From assembly GCA_001899395.1 (NCBI GenBank), contig MOYD01000062.1, forward strand, positions 13,162-48,387: a stretch of 35,226 nucleotides of DNA, read 5' to 3'. Position numbers and translations under genes: made by a program. Position 1 is the first letter of the stretch. Each line of letters begins with the position of its first letter. This DNA comes from Candidatus Gastranaerophilales bacterium Zag_111. Lineage in GTDB: Bacteria > Cyanobacteriota > Vampirovibrionia > Gastranaerophilales > Gastranaerophilaceae. The notes under the pieces were generated by a model. It saw nothing but the letters and a program-made list of their open reading frames with translations. It was not told the origin of the DNA and ran no database searches. Below, piece by piece: positions 16,509-22,355 of the stretch.

Positions 16509-16832
16509 ATGAAAGAACTTTCAGCACAACAGATAGGTAACATTATTAAAAATGCCAGAAAATACGCTGGTTTTACCCAATTTGAACTGGCTGAACTTGT
16601 GGGGATTGATGATAAACAAATTGGGAAAATTGAGCGCGGAGTTCATTATCCAAGTGTACCAACGTTTTTAAAAATGCTCAAAGTTTTACAAATTAATATT
16701 GATAAGTTTTATTCAGACGATGTACTTTATCTTTCTGAACAGGAAAACAAGCTTGTTCGCCTTGCGCGCAAACTTAGTCCGGAGCAAACTGAAAAAGCTT
16801 ATAAACTGATTAAGGTTTTGATATCTGATTAA
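16509..16832 (+). CDS. Xre-family helix-turn-helix transcriptional regulator
   Basis: 107-residue protein. Residues 9-62 form a Cro/C1-type HTH domain: IGNIIKNARKYAGFTQFELA, then AELVGIDDKQIGKIERGVHYP and the fourth-helix VPTFLKMLKVLQIN. The C-terminal 40 residues (LSEQENKLVRLARKLSPEQT and onward) are helical and may dimerise. GAAGGG precedes the ATG. The gene is divergent from the prepilin-like gene, and the space between holds a perfect palindrome and a second inverted repeat that surrounds its own promoter. It therefore probably represses itself and perhaps the pilin. It is chromosomal-looking; no phage genes are nearby. Confidence 0.85.
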   Translation: MKELSAQQIGNIIKNARKYAGFTQFELAELVGIDDKQIGKIERGVHYPSVPTFLKMLKVLQINIDKFYSDDVLYLSEQENKLVRLARKLSPEQTEKAYKLIKVLISD

Positions 16833-16852
16833 TTAACAAATTTTAAAACTAC

Positions 16853-16881
16853 TTGACAGTGAAATTTTAGTGATAGATAAT
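16853..16881 (+). promoter_or_regulatory. Strong sigma70-type promoter of rplU-rpmA
   Basis: Perfect TTGACA (16853-16858), a 17-base spacer, then GATAAT (16876-16881). The expected transcript start is near 16888, leaving a leader of about 75 bases. Confidence 0.8.
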
Positions 16882-16887
16882 GATTAT

Positions 16888-16962
16888 ACGTGATTAGTAT
16901 GGGTCACTCGTTATATAAAACCCCACAAGGGTTACGAAACCCGCAAATGAAAGGAAAATAAG
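16888..16962 (+). promoter_or_regulatory. rplU leader with competing hairpins
   Basis: GGGTT at 16929-16933 can pair with the upstream AACCC (16919-16923) or with the downstream AACCC (16938-16942, loop ACGA). The two hairpins are mutually exclusive and lie just before the AAGGA ribosome site at 16951. This resembles an autogenous ribosomal-protein leader, but the match to a known L21 leader was not tested. Confidence 0.4.
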
Positions 16963-17319
16963 ATGTACGCAATAGTCGAAACCGGCGGAAAACAATATCA
17001 AGTCGAAGAAGGTCGTTACGTTGATATTGAATTATTGGAAGGCGAAACTGATTCAAAAGTTGTTTTTGATAAAATCGTCATGGTTGTAAACGGTAAAAAA
17101 TCTAAAGTAGGTCAACCTTATGTATCAGGCGCATCTGCTGAAGGTAAAATTGTTATGCACGGTAAAGCAAAGAAAATTATCGTGTTCAAGCAAAGACCTA
17201 AAAAAGGTTACAGAAAAAAACAAGGTCACAGACAAGGCTTTACAAGAGTTATGATTTCAAAAATCAGAACTTCTGCCGCTAAAAAATCAGCAGCTACAGA
17301 AGAAGCTACTGCTGAATAA
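16963..17319 (+). CDS. rplU: 50S ribosomal protein bL21
   Basis: 118 residues. It begins MYAIVETGGKQYQVEEGRYV, the standard bL21 N-terminus, and contains KIVMHGKAKKIIVFKQRPKK and KGYRKKQGHRQGFTRV, the conserved rRNA-binding basic segment. A short Ala/Glu-rich tail (AAKKSAATEEATAE) extends beyond the usual 103 residues. bL21 binds 23S rRNA with bL20. It is followed after 40 bases by rpmA, the near-universal partner, in a two-gene operon with its own promoter and terminator. Confidence 0.98.
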   Translation: MYAIVETGGKQYQVEEGRYVDIELLEGETDSKVVFDKIVMVVNGKKSKVGQPYVSGASAEGKIVMHGKAKKIIVFKQRPKKGYRKKQGHRQGFTRVMISKIRTSAAKKSAATEEATAE

Positions 17320-17359
17320 GTCTAAATCAAAAGTACAAAATTAAAAAGGAGAAATAAAA

Positions 17360-17617
17360 ATGGCACATAAGAAAGGTATGGGATCTACCCGTAACGGTCG
17401 TGACTCCGAAGCTAAGCGTTTAGGCGTTAAAAAGTTCGGCGGTGAAGCTGTTAAAGCTGGTAACATCCTTGTTCGCCAAAGAGGAACAAAAATTCACCCG
17501 GGCAACAATGTTGGTATTGGATCTGATGATACTTTATTTGCATTGATTGACGGAACTGTTAAATTTGAACCGCACAGACGCGACAGAAAACAAGTTAGCG
17601 TTTATGCTGCTCAATAG
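17360..17617 (+). CDS. rpmA: 50S ribosomal protein bL27
   Basis: 85 residues starting [20 protein letters not shown], typical of bL27, whose N-terminal tail reaches the peptidyl-transferase centre. The rest, [20 protein letters not shown] and [20 protein letters not shown], is canonical. The N-terminus lacks the FxxxLFAxKKG-type leader that some Firmicutes cleave. AAAGGAG lies upstream. It is the last gene of the rplU-rpmA operon, and a strong terminator follows. Confidence 0.98.
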   Translation: MAHKKGMGSTRNGRDSEAKRLGVKKFGGEAVKAGNILVRQRGTKIHPGNNVGIGSDDTLFALIDGTVKFEPHRRDRKQVSVYAAQ

Positions 17618-17632
17618 TTAAATGAATCAACT

Positions 17633-17666
17633 AAAAAAGCCCTGGAATTTATTCCAGGGCTTTTTT
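17633..17666. terminator. Rho-independent terminator, probably bidirectional
   Basis: Two 16-base arms, AAAAAAGCCCTGGAAT (17633-17648) and ATTCCAGGGCTTTTTT (17651-17666), are perfect complements around a two-base centre. Flanking A and T runs let it serve rpmA on the plus strand and the small gene ending at 17679 on the minus strand. Confidence 0.92.
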
Positions 17667-17678
17667 AATTAGTAATAT

Positions 17679-17957
17679 TTAAACTTCGCAAGTTTCTTCA
17701 ACACCATCCGGCATAAGAGCACCTTTTATAACTAAATTAGTACCATCCGGTCTTTCTGCTTTATCTCCGGAAATAGAAGCGAATTGCTCAGTAAGCCAGG
17801 TAGGTACTCTGTTTTCTTTTTCTATGCCAACGTTAGCCATAGTCCCATAACCGTAGCCGAAACCGCCGAGCTTAACTTCATTTTGCGGCTTTGCAGGTGT
17901 TGTACCTGAGGCTGCTGTTATATTTGTTAGTTGCCCGATATCAATTTTGTTAAACAT
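17679..17957 (-). CDS. Small hypothetical protein (92 aa)
   Basis: 92 residues with a GGAGA ribosome site before ATG 17957. The N-terminal third is Thr/Ala/Pro-rich (NITAASGTTPAKPQNEVKL) and is followed by a short aromatic glycine stretch, GGFGYGYG. The remainder is polar with RVPTWLTEQFASISGDK. No signal peptide, membrane helix or cysteine pattern stands out, apart from one Cys near the C-terminal end (EETCEV). The family is not recognised. It is convergent with rpmA across the shared terminator. Confidence 0.6.
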   Translation of the reverse strand: MFNKIDIGQLTNITAASGTTPAKPQNEVKLGGFGYGYGTMANVGIEKENRVPTWLTEQFASISGDKAERPDGTNLVIKGALMPDGVEETCEV

Positions 17958-18054
17958 TGCTCTGTCTCCGTAATTATACTTTCTCTATATTTTAATAAAG
18001 TATTTTCAAATGTAAGGATTTCAGCCGGAAAACTTTTTGTTACATTTCTTAATC

Positions 18055-18083
18055 TGGACAAAAGTCTAGTAATATGCTATATT
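18055..18083 (+). promoter_or_regulatory. Predicted promoter of the interrupted prepilin-like gene
   Basis: TGGACA (18055-18060), a 17-base spacer and TATATT (18078-18083), followed by AAAGGAG and the ATG at 18104. The leader is very short. The intact control region argues against simple gene decay. Confidence 0.65.
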
Positions 18084-18103
18084 AAATAAAAAGGAGAGAA
18101 GAT

Positions 18104-18890
18104 ATGTCAAAAATCAATCATAGCTTAAAAAACAGGGGGGGGGGCACCGTTAAAGCTCTCCAATAAAGGGTTTACACTGGCAGAGGTTCTGATAACCCTT
18201 GGTATTATTGGCGTTGTCGCTGCGATGACTATTCCGACATTAATTGCTAATACTAATAGCCAGAAGTTTAGAAGCCAGTTTAAAAAATCTATTTCTACAT
18301 TATCTCAGGCTGCAAGAATGAGTGAAGCGCAATACGGGTTTGATTATGCAGGGATAAATCAGGTTTGCGGAACTGATGCTGCAACTGAACATCCGGATAC
18401 TGTAATGTCAATTTGTTCTCTTCTTAACGGAACACTAACAGGTACAACCTATTATGATAATGCCGCTGATATCCCTATGAAAGTTAAGAATACTAACACA
18501 ACATATACGATAACTTCAAATCAAATGGAATTCTGGGGGCTGAGTTTAAGCAGAATGCACGCTTATGTTTTGTCTGACGGTTCAATTTTCCTATTCTCGA
18601 AAACTCTAGGAAGTAATGCCTGTACTTTACCTGCGGGAACATTATTAGAGGATAATTATTCTGGGGATGTTGGAATGAACCACTGCGCCGGTTTTATTGA
18701 TGTGAATGGGACTTCCTTACCAAATAAAGAGGTTTCATGTTCGTCTGGAGAAAATACAATTGCATCAAATAACTGTGTAGTAAAAAATGATGCAAATCAT
18801 TTGACTGATATTTATCCGGTAAGAATTCATGATGGTATTGTTGAACCTGCGACTGCTGCTGCAAGATATGTTTTGAAGACTGCTAAATAA
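18104..18890 (+). pseudogene. Prepilin-like gene, out of frame at a G10 homopolymer (possible phase-variable OFF state)
   Basis: ATG 18104, with AAGGAG upstream, opens a frame that reads MSKINHSLKNRGG and then stops at TAA 18164. The downstream frame, which starts without any usable codon after a stop at 18126, reads APLSNKGFTLAEVLITLGII and continues to TAA at 18890. This is a complete prepilin-like protein with a GIIGVVAA helix and a cysteine-containing globular domain. The two frames meet at exactly ten G (18135-18144). Nine or twelve G would restore one continuous protein of about 260 residues. Nothing else in the gene is damaged. It may be phase variation by slipped-strand mispairing, or a base-calling error in the homopolymer. 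It resembles the 15703-16368 gene in architecture. Confidence 0.8.
18135..18144. repeat. Homopolymer tract of ten G
   Basis: The only long G run in this AT-rich window, placed between the start codon and the prepilin signal of the gene at 18104. Tract length decides the reading frame. Confidence 0.9.
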
Positions 18891-18893
18891 TTA

Positions 18894-19139
18894 TTAGCTT
18901 AAAAGCTCATAAAGTGTTGAAGCTTCCTGAATGCTTACGTTGCCGGTTGGAACTTTCAGCACTTTTGCTTTTAGCGTGCGGTTTGCGTATTCAATTTCGA
19001 TTATGTCGTTTTCTTTAATTTGCTTTGCTGGTTTTGCGCTGTTTCCGTTGACTAATACTCTTCCCATATCAGTTACTTCATTTGCAACTGTGCGACGTTT
19101 GATTAATCGTGAAACTTTTAAAAATTTATCTAATCTCAT
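18894..19139 (-). CDS. rqcP: S4-domain RNA-binding protein RqcP (YabO-like)
   Basis: 81 residues beginning MRLDKFLKVSRLIKRRTVAN, nearly identical in pattern to the Bacillus YabO/RqcP N-terminus. The S4 fold follows, with MGRVLVNGNSAKPAKQIKEN and DIIEIEYANRTLKAKVL. RqcP works with RqcH on obstructed 50S subunits, where it helps add alanine tails to stalled nascent chains. The Hsp15 (HslR) group is related, but those proteins are longer with a basic C-terminal extension, missing here. No strong ribosome site precedes the ATG. It is convergent with the prepilin-like gene (three bases apart) and divergent from the phosphoesterase gene. RqcH is not in the window. Confidence 0.85.
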   Translation of the reverse strand: MRLDKFLKVSRLIKRRTVANEVTDMGRVLVNGNSAKPAKQIKENDIIEIEYANRTLKAKVLKVPTGNVSIQEASTLYELLS

Positions 19140-19173
19140 AAACTTTATTTTAGCACATATTCTTATTTTATGG

Positions 19174-19179
19174 TATAAT
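19174..19179 (+). promoter_or_regulatory. Extended -10 element before the metallophosphoesterase gene
   Basis: TGGTATAAT (TG plus a perfect TATAAT at 19174-19179), about 28 bases before the ATG at 19207. The -35 is poor, as is common with extended -10 promoters. Confidence 0.5.
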
Positions 19180-19206
19180 TTCGATTAGGGAACAAGGATT
19201 ATTTAT

Positions 19207-20034
19207 ATGAAAAAGTTATTATCTTTATTTGGTTTATGTTTAATGTTTTTATTGTCTACAACTGGTGCTTGGGCTGAAAATATTAAATTTATTCAGGTTG
19301 CGGATGTTCATTTATCTGCAAAGTCTGATTTTTCAATGAAAGTTCTTGAAGGCGCGGTAAAGGATATTAATAAGCAAACGGATATTGCGTTTGTTGTTTT
19401 TACCGGCGATAATATAAATAATCCGCGTGAAGAAAATCTAAAAGAATTTGTAAAAATTGTGAGCAAACTGAAAGTTCCATATTATGTCGCGCTTGGAAAT
19501 CATGACGTTTACAAGTCTAACGGACTTTCAAAAGTTCGTTATTTTGAAATACTTAGGGAAAATAATATTTTATACCCTCAACGAAAACCTAATTATAAAT
19601 TTAGTAAAAACGGGTTTGTTTTCTTAATTGTTGACGGTGCAAAAGAAGTCATTCCGGGCTCTGTCGGGTATTATAGACAGGACACACTTAACTGGCTTGA
19701 AAAGGAACTATCAGACAATGCCAAAAAAGATGTTGTAATTTTTCAACATTTCCCTGTTGAATACCCGGAAGGTGTTGAAAGCAGTCTGAAAACCCATAAA
19801 ACTTACAAAGTAGAAGAGTATCAAGAGCTTTTGGAAAAACATAACAATGTATTAGCTGTGATTTCAGGGCATTTTCATGTAAATTCTGAAAATATGAAAA
19901 ACGGTGTTTATCATATCGCAACGCCGTCTTTGCTTGCTCTGCCATATTCATACAAGATTATTGATATTGTGACAACAAAAGAGTTTTCACCAATTATTTA
20001 TACTCAGTTAAAAGAATTTGGAATTGAAGAATAA
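19207..20034 (+). CDS. Exported calcineurin-like metallophosphoesterase
   Basis: 275 residues. A signal peptide occupies residues 1-23 (hydrophobic core LLSLFGLCLMFLLSTTGAWA, cleavage after AWA). The five metallophosphoesterase blocks follow: ADVHLS (DxH), FTGDNINN (GDxx), LGNHDVYK (GNHD), a histidine in QHFPVEYP, and GHFHVNSE (GHxH). The dinuclear metal site therefore looks complete. The substrate is unknown; the family includes phosphodiesterases, nucleotidases and UDP-sugar or sphingomyelin hydrolases, and periplasmic action is inferred from the signal peptide. AAGGAT lies upstream of the ATG. The 3' end is four bases from the convergent gene at 20039. Confidence 0.85.
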   Translation: MKKLLSLFGLCLMFLLSTTGAWAENIKFIQVADVHLSAKSDFSMKVLEGAVKDINKQTDIAFVVFTGDNINNPREENLKEFVKIVSKLKVPYYVALGNHDVYKSNGLSKVRYFEILRENNILYPQRKPNYKFSKNGFVFLIVDGAKEVIPGSVGYYRQDTLNWLEKELSDNAKKDVVIFQHFPVEYPEGVESSLKTHKTYKVEEYQELLEKHNNVLAVISGHFHVNSENMKNGVYHIATPSLLALPYSYKIIDIVTTKEFSPIIYTQLKEFGIEE

Positions 20035-20038
20035 TTGC

Positions 20039-20338
20039 TTATTTAAAAATATTTTTTACAAATTTTGTAATGTTTTTTCTAAAAAATATGCCGGCAGTGA
20101 TTGCAATTCCGCCAAAAAGCCATTTTAAAACAGCAGGAAATTTCTTCTTTTCAAGTTTTTTACTCTTTCTAATCCCGTCATAAATGTCATGCTCCATTTG
20201 CTCATATTGACGCCGCGCCTCAATTCCGGAGTAAATCACGCGTTTTGGAAGCGTGTTAGGCGCTTGAACTGTAGTGATAACAGGTTTATCACCATAGTGC
20301 ATTGGTTTATTTGCAGGGTTTGTCACTTCTTCTACCAT
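20039..20338 (-). CDS. Small hypothetical protein with C-terminal membrane helix (99 aa)
   Basis: 99 residues. The first half is polar (MVEEVTNPANKPMHYGDKP and on). A charged helical segment follows, ARRQYEQMEHDIYDGIRKS, then KKLEKKK and one hydrophobic helix VLKWLFGGIAITAGIFF near residues 70-86, with a basic tail FRKNITKFVKNIFK. The topology suggests a tail-anchored inner-membrane protein. The ribosome site is weak. No family was recognised and the neighbours give no clear clue. It ends convergently with the metallophosphoesterase gene. Confidence 0.55.
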   Translation of the reverse strand: MVEEVTNPANKPMHYGDKPVITTVQAPNTLPKRVIYSGIEARRQYEQMEHDIYDGIRKSKKLEKKKFPAVLKWLFGGIAITAGIFFRKNITKFVKNIFK

Positions 20339-20409
20339 ATATCTATAAAAACAAATTTCCTACAAAAATTGCACTAATTGTAAATATTTATTACCAAAAA
20401 TTTTTTTGC

Positions 20410-20438
20410 TTGATTTTTTTCTGTCTTTTTAATATATT
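20410..20438 (+). promoter_or_regulatory. Promoter of rplJ-rplL
   Basis: TTGATT (20410-20415), a 17-base spacer and TATATT (20433-20438). It would start a leader of about 235 bases before rplJ. Confidence 0.7.
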
Positions 20439-20444
20439 AGTAAT

Positions 20445-20680
20445 ACAACCGCAGACAATTAGCGGGTTGAAGATGAAAAATATATCTAAAACCCTTAATA
20501 CTCCAGCTAATCGAGGTTACACAAGGTGCAGTAGCGCCAGCAAAGTGCCAACTTTGTAATAATATAAGATTTGTGTAAGATTTTGCGGTAAAACTAGAAA
20601 AGCAAAATCTTTTTTAGTTTTAACAGGTCGATAATTTAGATTGTAAATAGCAATCACAGTAAACATTAAAGGAGCTAAAA
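20445..20680 (+). promoter_or_regulatory. rplJ leader region (L10-type autoregulation candidate)
   Basis: This non-coding leader in the 340-base gap before rplJ holds hairpins GGTGC-AGTA-GCGCC (near 20525-20538) and CAAAGT-GCCA-ACTTTG (near 20541-20556), then the attenuator at 20577. Genes for L10 and L12 are usually repressed by the L10-L12 complex binding their own leader, and the position fits. I could not confirm the conserved L10-binding motif. A 28-codon ORF from ATG 20473 overlaps the hairpins and is probably not a gene. Confidence 0.5.
20577..20615 (+). terminator. Attenuator-like terminator in the rplJ leader
   Basis: AAGATTTTGC (20577-20586) and GCAAAATCTT (20602-20611) are perfect ten-base complements with a 15-base loop, followed by a T run. 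There is no upstream plus-strand gene to end, so it probably acts as an attenuator ahead of rplJ. Confidence 0.7.
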
Positions 20681-21202
20681 ATGGCAACAAAAGCATTCAA
20701 ATCAGAGAAAATAGATGCCATAAAAGCAAAAATCGAAAAGGCACAGGTAGCTGTTATCACAGAATATCAAGGGCTAAGTGTTGAAGAAATCACAAAATTA
20801 AGACGCTCTCTTCAAAAAGACGGCGGTGATTATGTGGTTACCAAAAACACCCTTGCAAAAATTGCTGTTAAAGGTACAGAATATGAACTTTTAACTGAAA
20901 AACTTACCGGTCCTATCGCTTTGGCTTTAGGTTATGAAGATCCTGTCAGCCCTGCAAAAGCTGTTGTTAAATTCATTAAAGAAGCTAAAAAAGGCACAAT
21001 CGTTGGTGCAGTTTTAGACGGAAAATTGATGACAGAAGCAGAAACAAAAGCATTAGCAGAACTTCCTTCAAAAGAAGAACTTTTTGCAAAAATGCTTGGA
21101 TCAATCAACTCACCGGCATCTGGTATCGCAAATTCTATCAATGCAGTTATGTCTCAACTTACAAGAGCAATGGCTGCTGTTCGCGACCAAAAAGCCGCTT
21201 AA
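20681..21202 (+). CDS. rplJ: 50S ribosomal protein uL10
   Basis: 173 residues, normal length. The N-terminal rRNA-binding domain shows VAVITEYQGLSVEEITKLRR, DYVVTKNTLAKIAVKG and GPIALALGYEDPVSPAKAV. The C-terminal helix (about 140-173) that binds L12 dimers reads SPASGIANSINAVMSQLTRA followed by MAAVRDQ. uL10 forms the base of the ribosomal stalk. An AAAGGAG site precedes the ATG. It is cotranscribed with rplL 44 bases downstream and controlled by a long leader with an attenuator. Confidence 0.98.
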   Translation: MATKAFKSEKIDAIKAKIEKAQVAVITEYQGLSVEEITKLRRSLQKDGGDYVVTKNTLAKIAVKGTEYELLTEKLTGPIALALGYEDPVSPAKAVVKFIKEAKKGTIVGAVLDGKLMTEAETKALAELPSKEELFAKMLGSINSPASGIANSINAVMSQLTRAMAAVRDQKAA

Positions 21203-21246
21203 ACAAATTACGTAATTACTAAAAACAACAATAAAGGAGAAAAACA

Positions 21247-21621
21247 ATGAGTGTAGAATCAATTTTAGAATCAATTGAAAAATTAACATTATTAGAAGCA
21301 GCTGAATTAGTTAAAGCTATGGAAGAAAAATTTGGCGTATCTGCAGCAGCACCTGTAGCTGTAGCAGCAGCTCCGGCAGCCGCAGCAGCTCCGGCAGAAG
21401 ATGCAGACGCTGAAGTATCAGTTGTATTAGCTTCTGTTCCGGCTGATAAGAAAATCGCTGTATTAAAAGAAGTTAGAACTTTAACAGGCTTAGGCTTAAA
21501 AGAAGCTAAAGACTTAGTTGAAGCAGCTCCAAAAGCAGTTAAAGAAAACATCAAAAAAGATGAAGCTGAAGCTATCAAGAAAACTCTTGAAGCAGCTGGC
21601 GCTGTTGTTGAAATCAAGTAG
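21247..21621 (+). CDS. rplL: 50S ribosomal protein bL12 (L7/L12)
   Basis: 124 residues. The N-terminal dimerisation domain is [20 protein letters not shown]; the Ala/Pro-rich hinge lies at about residues 36-58. The C-terminal factor-binding domain has [20 protein letters not shown] and [15 protein letters not shown], ending VVEIK. L12 recruits and stimulates translational GTPases. AAAGGAG precedes the ATG and a strong terminator follows. A second, membrane-anchored protein with the same C-terminal domain is encoded 343 bases downstream. Confidence 0.98.
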   Translation: MSVESILESIEKLTLLEAAELVKAMEEKFGVSAAAPVAVAAAPAAAAAPAEDADAEVSVVLASVPADKKIAVLKEVRTLTGLGLKEAKDLVEAAPKAVKENIKKDEAEAIKKTLEAAGAVVEIK

Positions 21622-21644
21622 TTTGATTTTTAACACTGATTTGA

Positions 21645-21675
21645 AAAAAAGCGGTTACGAGGTAACCGCTTTTTT
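21645..21675 (+). terminator. Rho-independent terminator after rplL
   Basis: AAAAAAGCGGTTAC (21645-21658), loop GAG, and GTAACCGCTTTTTT (21662-21675): a perfect 14-base stem with a T run. Confidence 0.93.
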
Positions 21676-21690
21676 ATTTCTAAAACCTCT

Positions 21691-21718
21691 TTGAATGATA
21701 TTGTTTCTTCATTACAAT
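21691..21718 (+). promoter_or_regulatory. Candidate promoter of the structured RNA
   Basis: TTGAAT (21691-21696), a 16-base spacer and TACAAT (21713-21718), just after the rplL terminator. The expected start is near 21725, exactly where the paired region begins. Confidence 0.5.
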
Positions 21719-21724
21719 GAATAA

Positions 21725-21890
21725 TGGTGTGGTATTAATTCCTAGATTGTCTAAAGGTAGTACTGCAGCAAATAATAGGAACCCGGGAAACAATCTTATC
21801 ACACTGTAAATCTAGCACACCGTGGTATTGCGGCGCTTTAATAAAATGGGCCGGGTGGAAGATTTCAGAGGATTATCCTTGGTTTTAGGC
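21725..21890 (+). ncRNA. Unassigned structured RNA candidate
   Basis: No open frame of note lies here, but complementarity is dense. GGTGTG (21726-21731) and CTAGATT (21742-21748) pair with the contiguous AATCTAG-CACACC (21809-21821). As an alternative, TTCCTA (21739-21744) pairs with TAGGAA (21776-21781), and AGATTGT (21744-21750) with ACAATCT (21790-21796), a pseudoknot-like arrangement. ACCCGG (21781-21786) matches CCGGGT (21851-21856). It has a possible promoter of its own, and the next gene has a separate one at 21905, so it looks like a stand-alone RNA rather than a leader. I could not match it to 6S, SRP, tmRNA, RNase P or a riboswitch class. The 3' end is a guess; no clear terminator was seen. 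Confidence 0.35.
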
Positions 21891-21904
21891 AGATTATATG
21901 TTGT

Positions 21905-21933
21905 TTGATTTTTCTGTTGCTATGTGATATTAT
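21905..21933 (+). promoter_or_regulatory. Promoter of the membrane L12-like gene
   Basis: TTGATT (21905-21910), a 17-base spacer and TATTAT (21928-21933). A short leader with AAGGAG precedes the ATG at 21965. Confidence 0.65.
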
Positions 21934-21964
21934 GTGAAAGTAACTGTTATAAGGAGCTTTAGCC

Positions 21965-22351
21965 ATGATTATGAATATGTTTATGTTCAAGGCAGCAATA
22001 GTTTTAATGCTGATTATGATTGTGCGTGAGGTGTTGCGCAGACGTTTTAATATTGATATGGATAGCATTGATGTTAAAAATTTGAAAAACATTAAATCAC
22101 AAATTAAAAATTCTAAAACAGTTGCGGTTGACAGAAAATCCGGTATGAAATCCCTTGTTTTAACTGATGCGGGCTCTAATAAAGCAACAGTCATGGCTAC
22201 GTTAAGACAGATTACAGGAATGGATTATAACACTGCCAAAAAACTTGTTGAAAGTGCTCCTTCAACGATAATGTCGAATGTTTCTGAAAAAGAAGCTGAT
22301 TTAACCAAAAAAGCACTTGAGTTTGTAGGTGCAAAGATTGAAATTAAATAG
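21965..22351 (+). CDS. Membrane-anchored protein with ribosomal L7/L12 C-terminal-like domain
   Basis: 128 residues. A hydrophobic N-terminal helix (about residues 6-20, FMFKAAIVLMLIMIV) is followed by a basic REVLRRRF stop-transfer and a polar linker to about residue 60. Residues 63-128 align with the C-terminal domain of bL12: LRQITGMDYNTAKKLVESAP against [20 protein letters not shown], both ending EIK. From the shared Arg to the end, 22 of 48 residues are identical by eye. The bL12 dimerisation domain and hinge are missing, so it cannot occupy the stalk normally. The domain also occurs in non-ribosomal proteins, so function is open. It has its own promoter and AAGGAG site. Confidence 0.8.
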   Translation: MIMNMFMFKAAIVLMLIMIVREVLRRRFNIDMDSIDVKNLKNIKSQIKNSKTVAVDRKSGMKSLVLTDAGSNKATVMATLRQITGMDYNTAKKLVESAPSTIMSNVSEKEADLTKKALEFVGAKIEIK

Positions 22352-22355
22352 ACAA

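Noticed and set aside
20473-20559. 28-codon ORF in the rplJ leader
   Set aside because: It overlaps leader hairpins and has no strong ribosome site; better explained as leader RNA.
21822-21840. T-box-like string GTGGTATTGCGGC in the structured RNA candidate
   Set aside because: It resembles the T-box core only loosely. No terminator/antiterminator pair or aminoacyl-tRNA synthetase/amino acid gene follows, and the next gene has its own promoter.
21725-21890. 6S RNA, SRP RNA or cobalamin riboswitch
   Set aside because: Diagnostic sequences of SRP RNA and cobalamin riboswitches were not found, and the ends do not pair as in 6S RNA; left unassigned.
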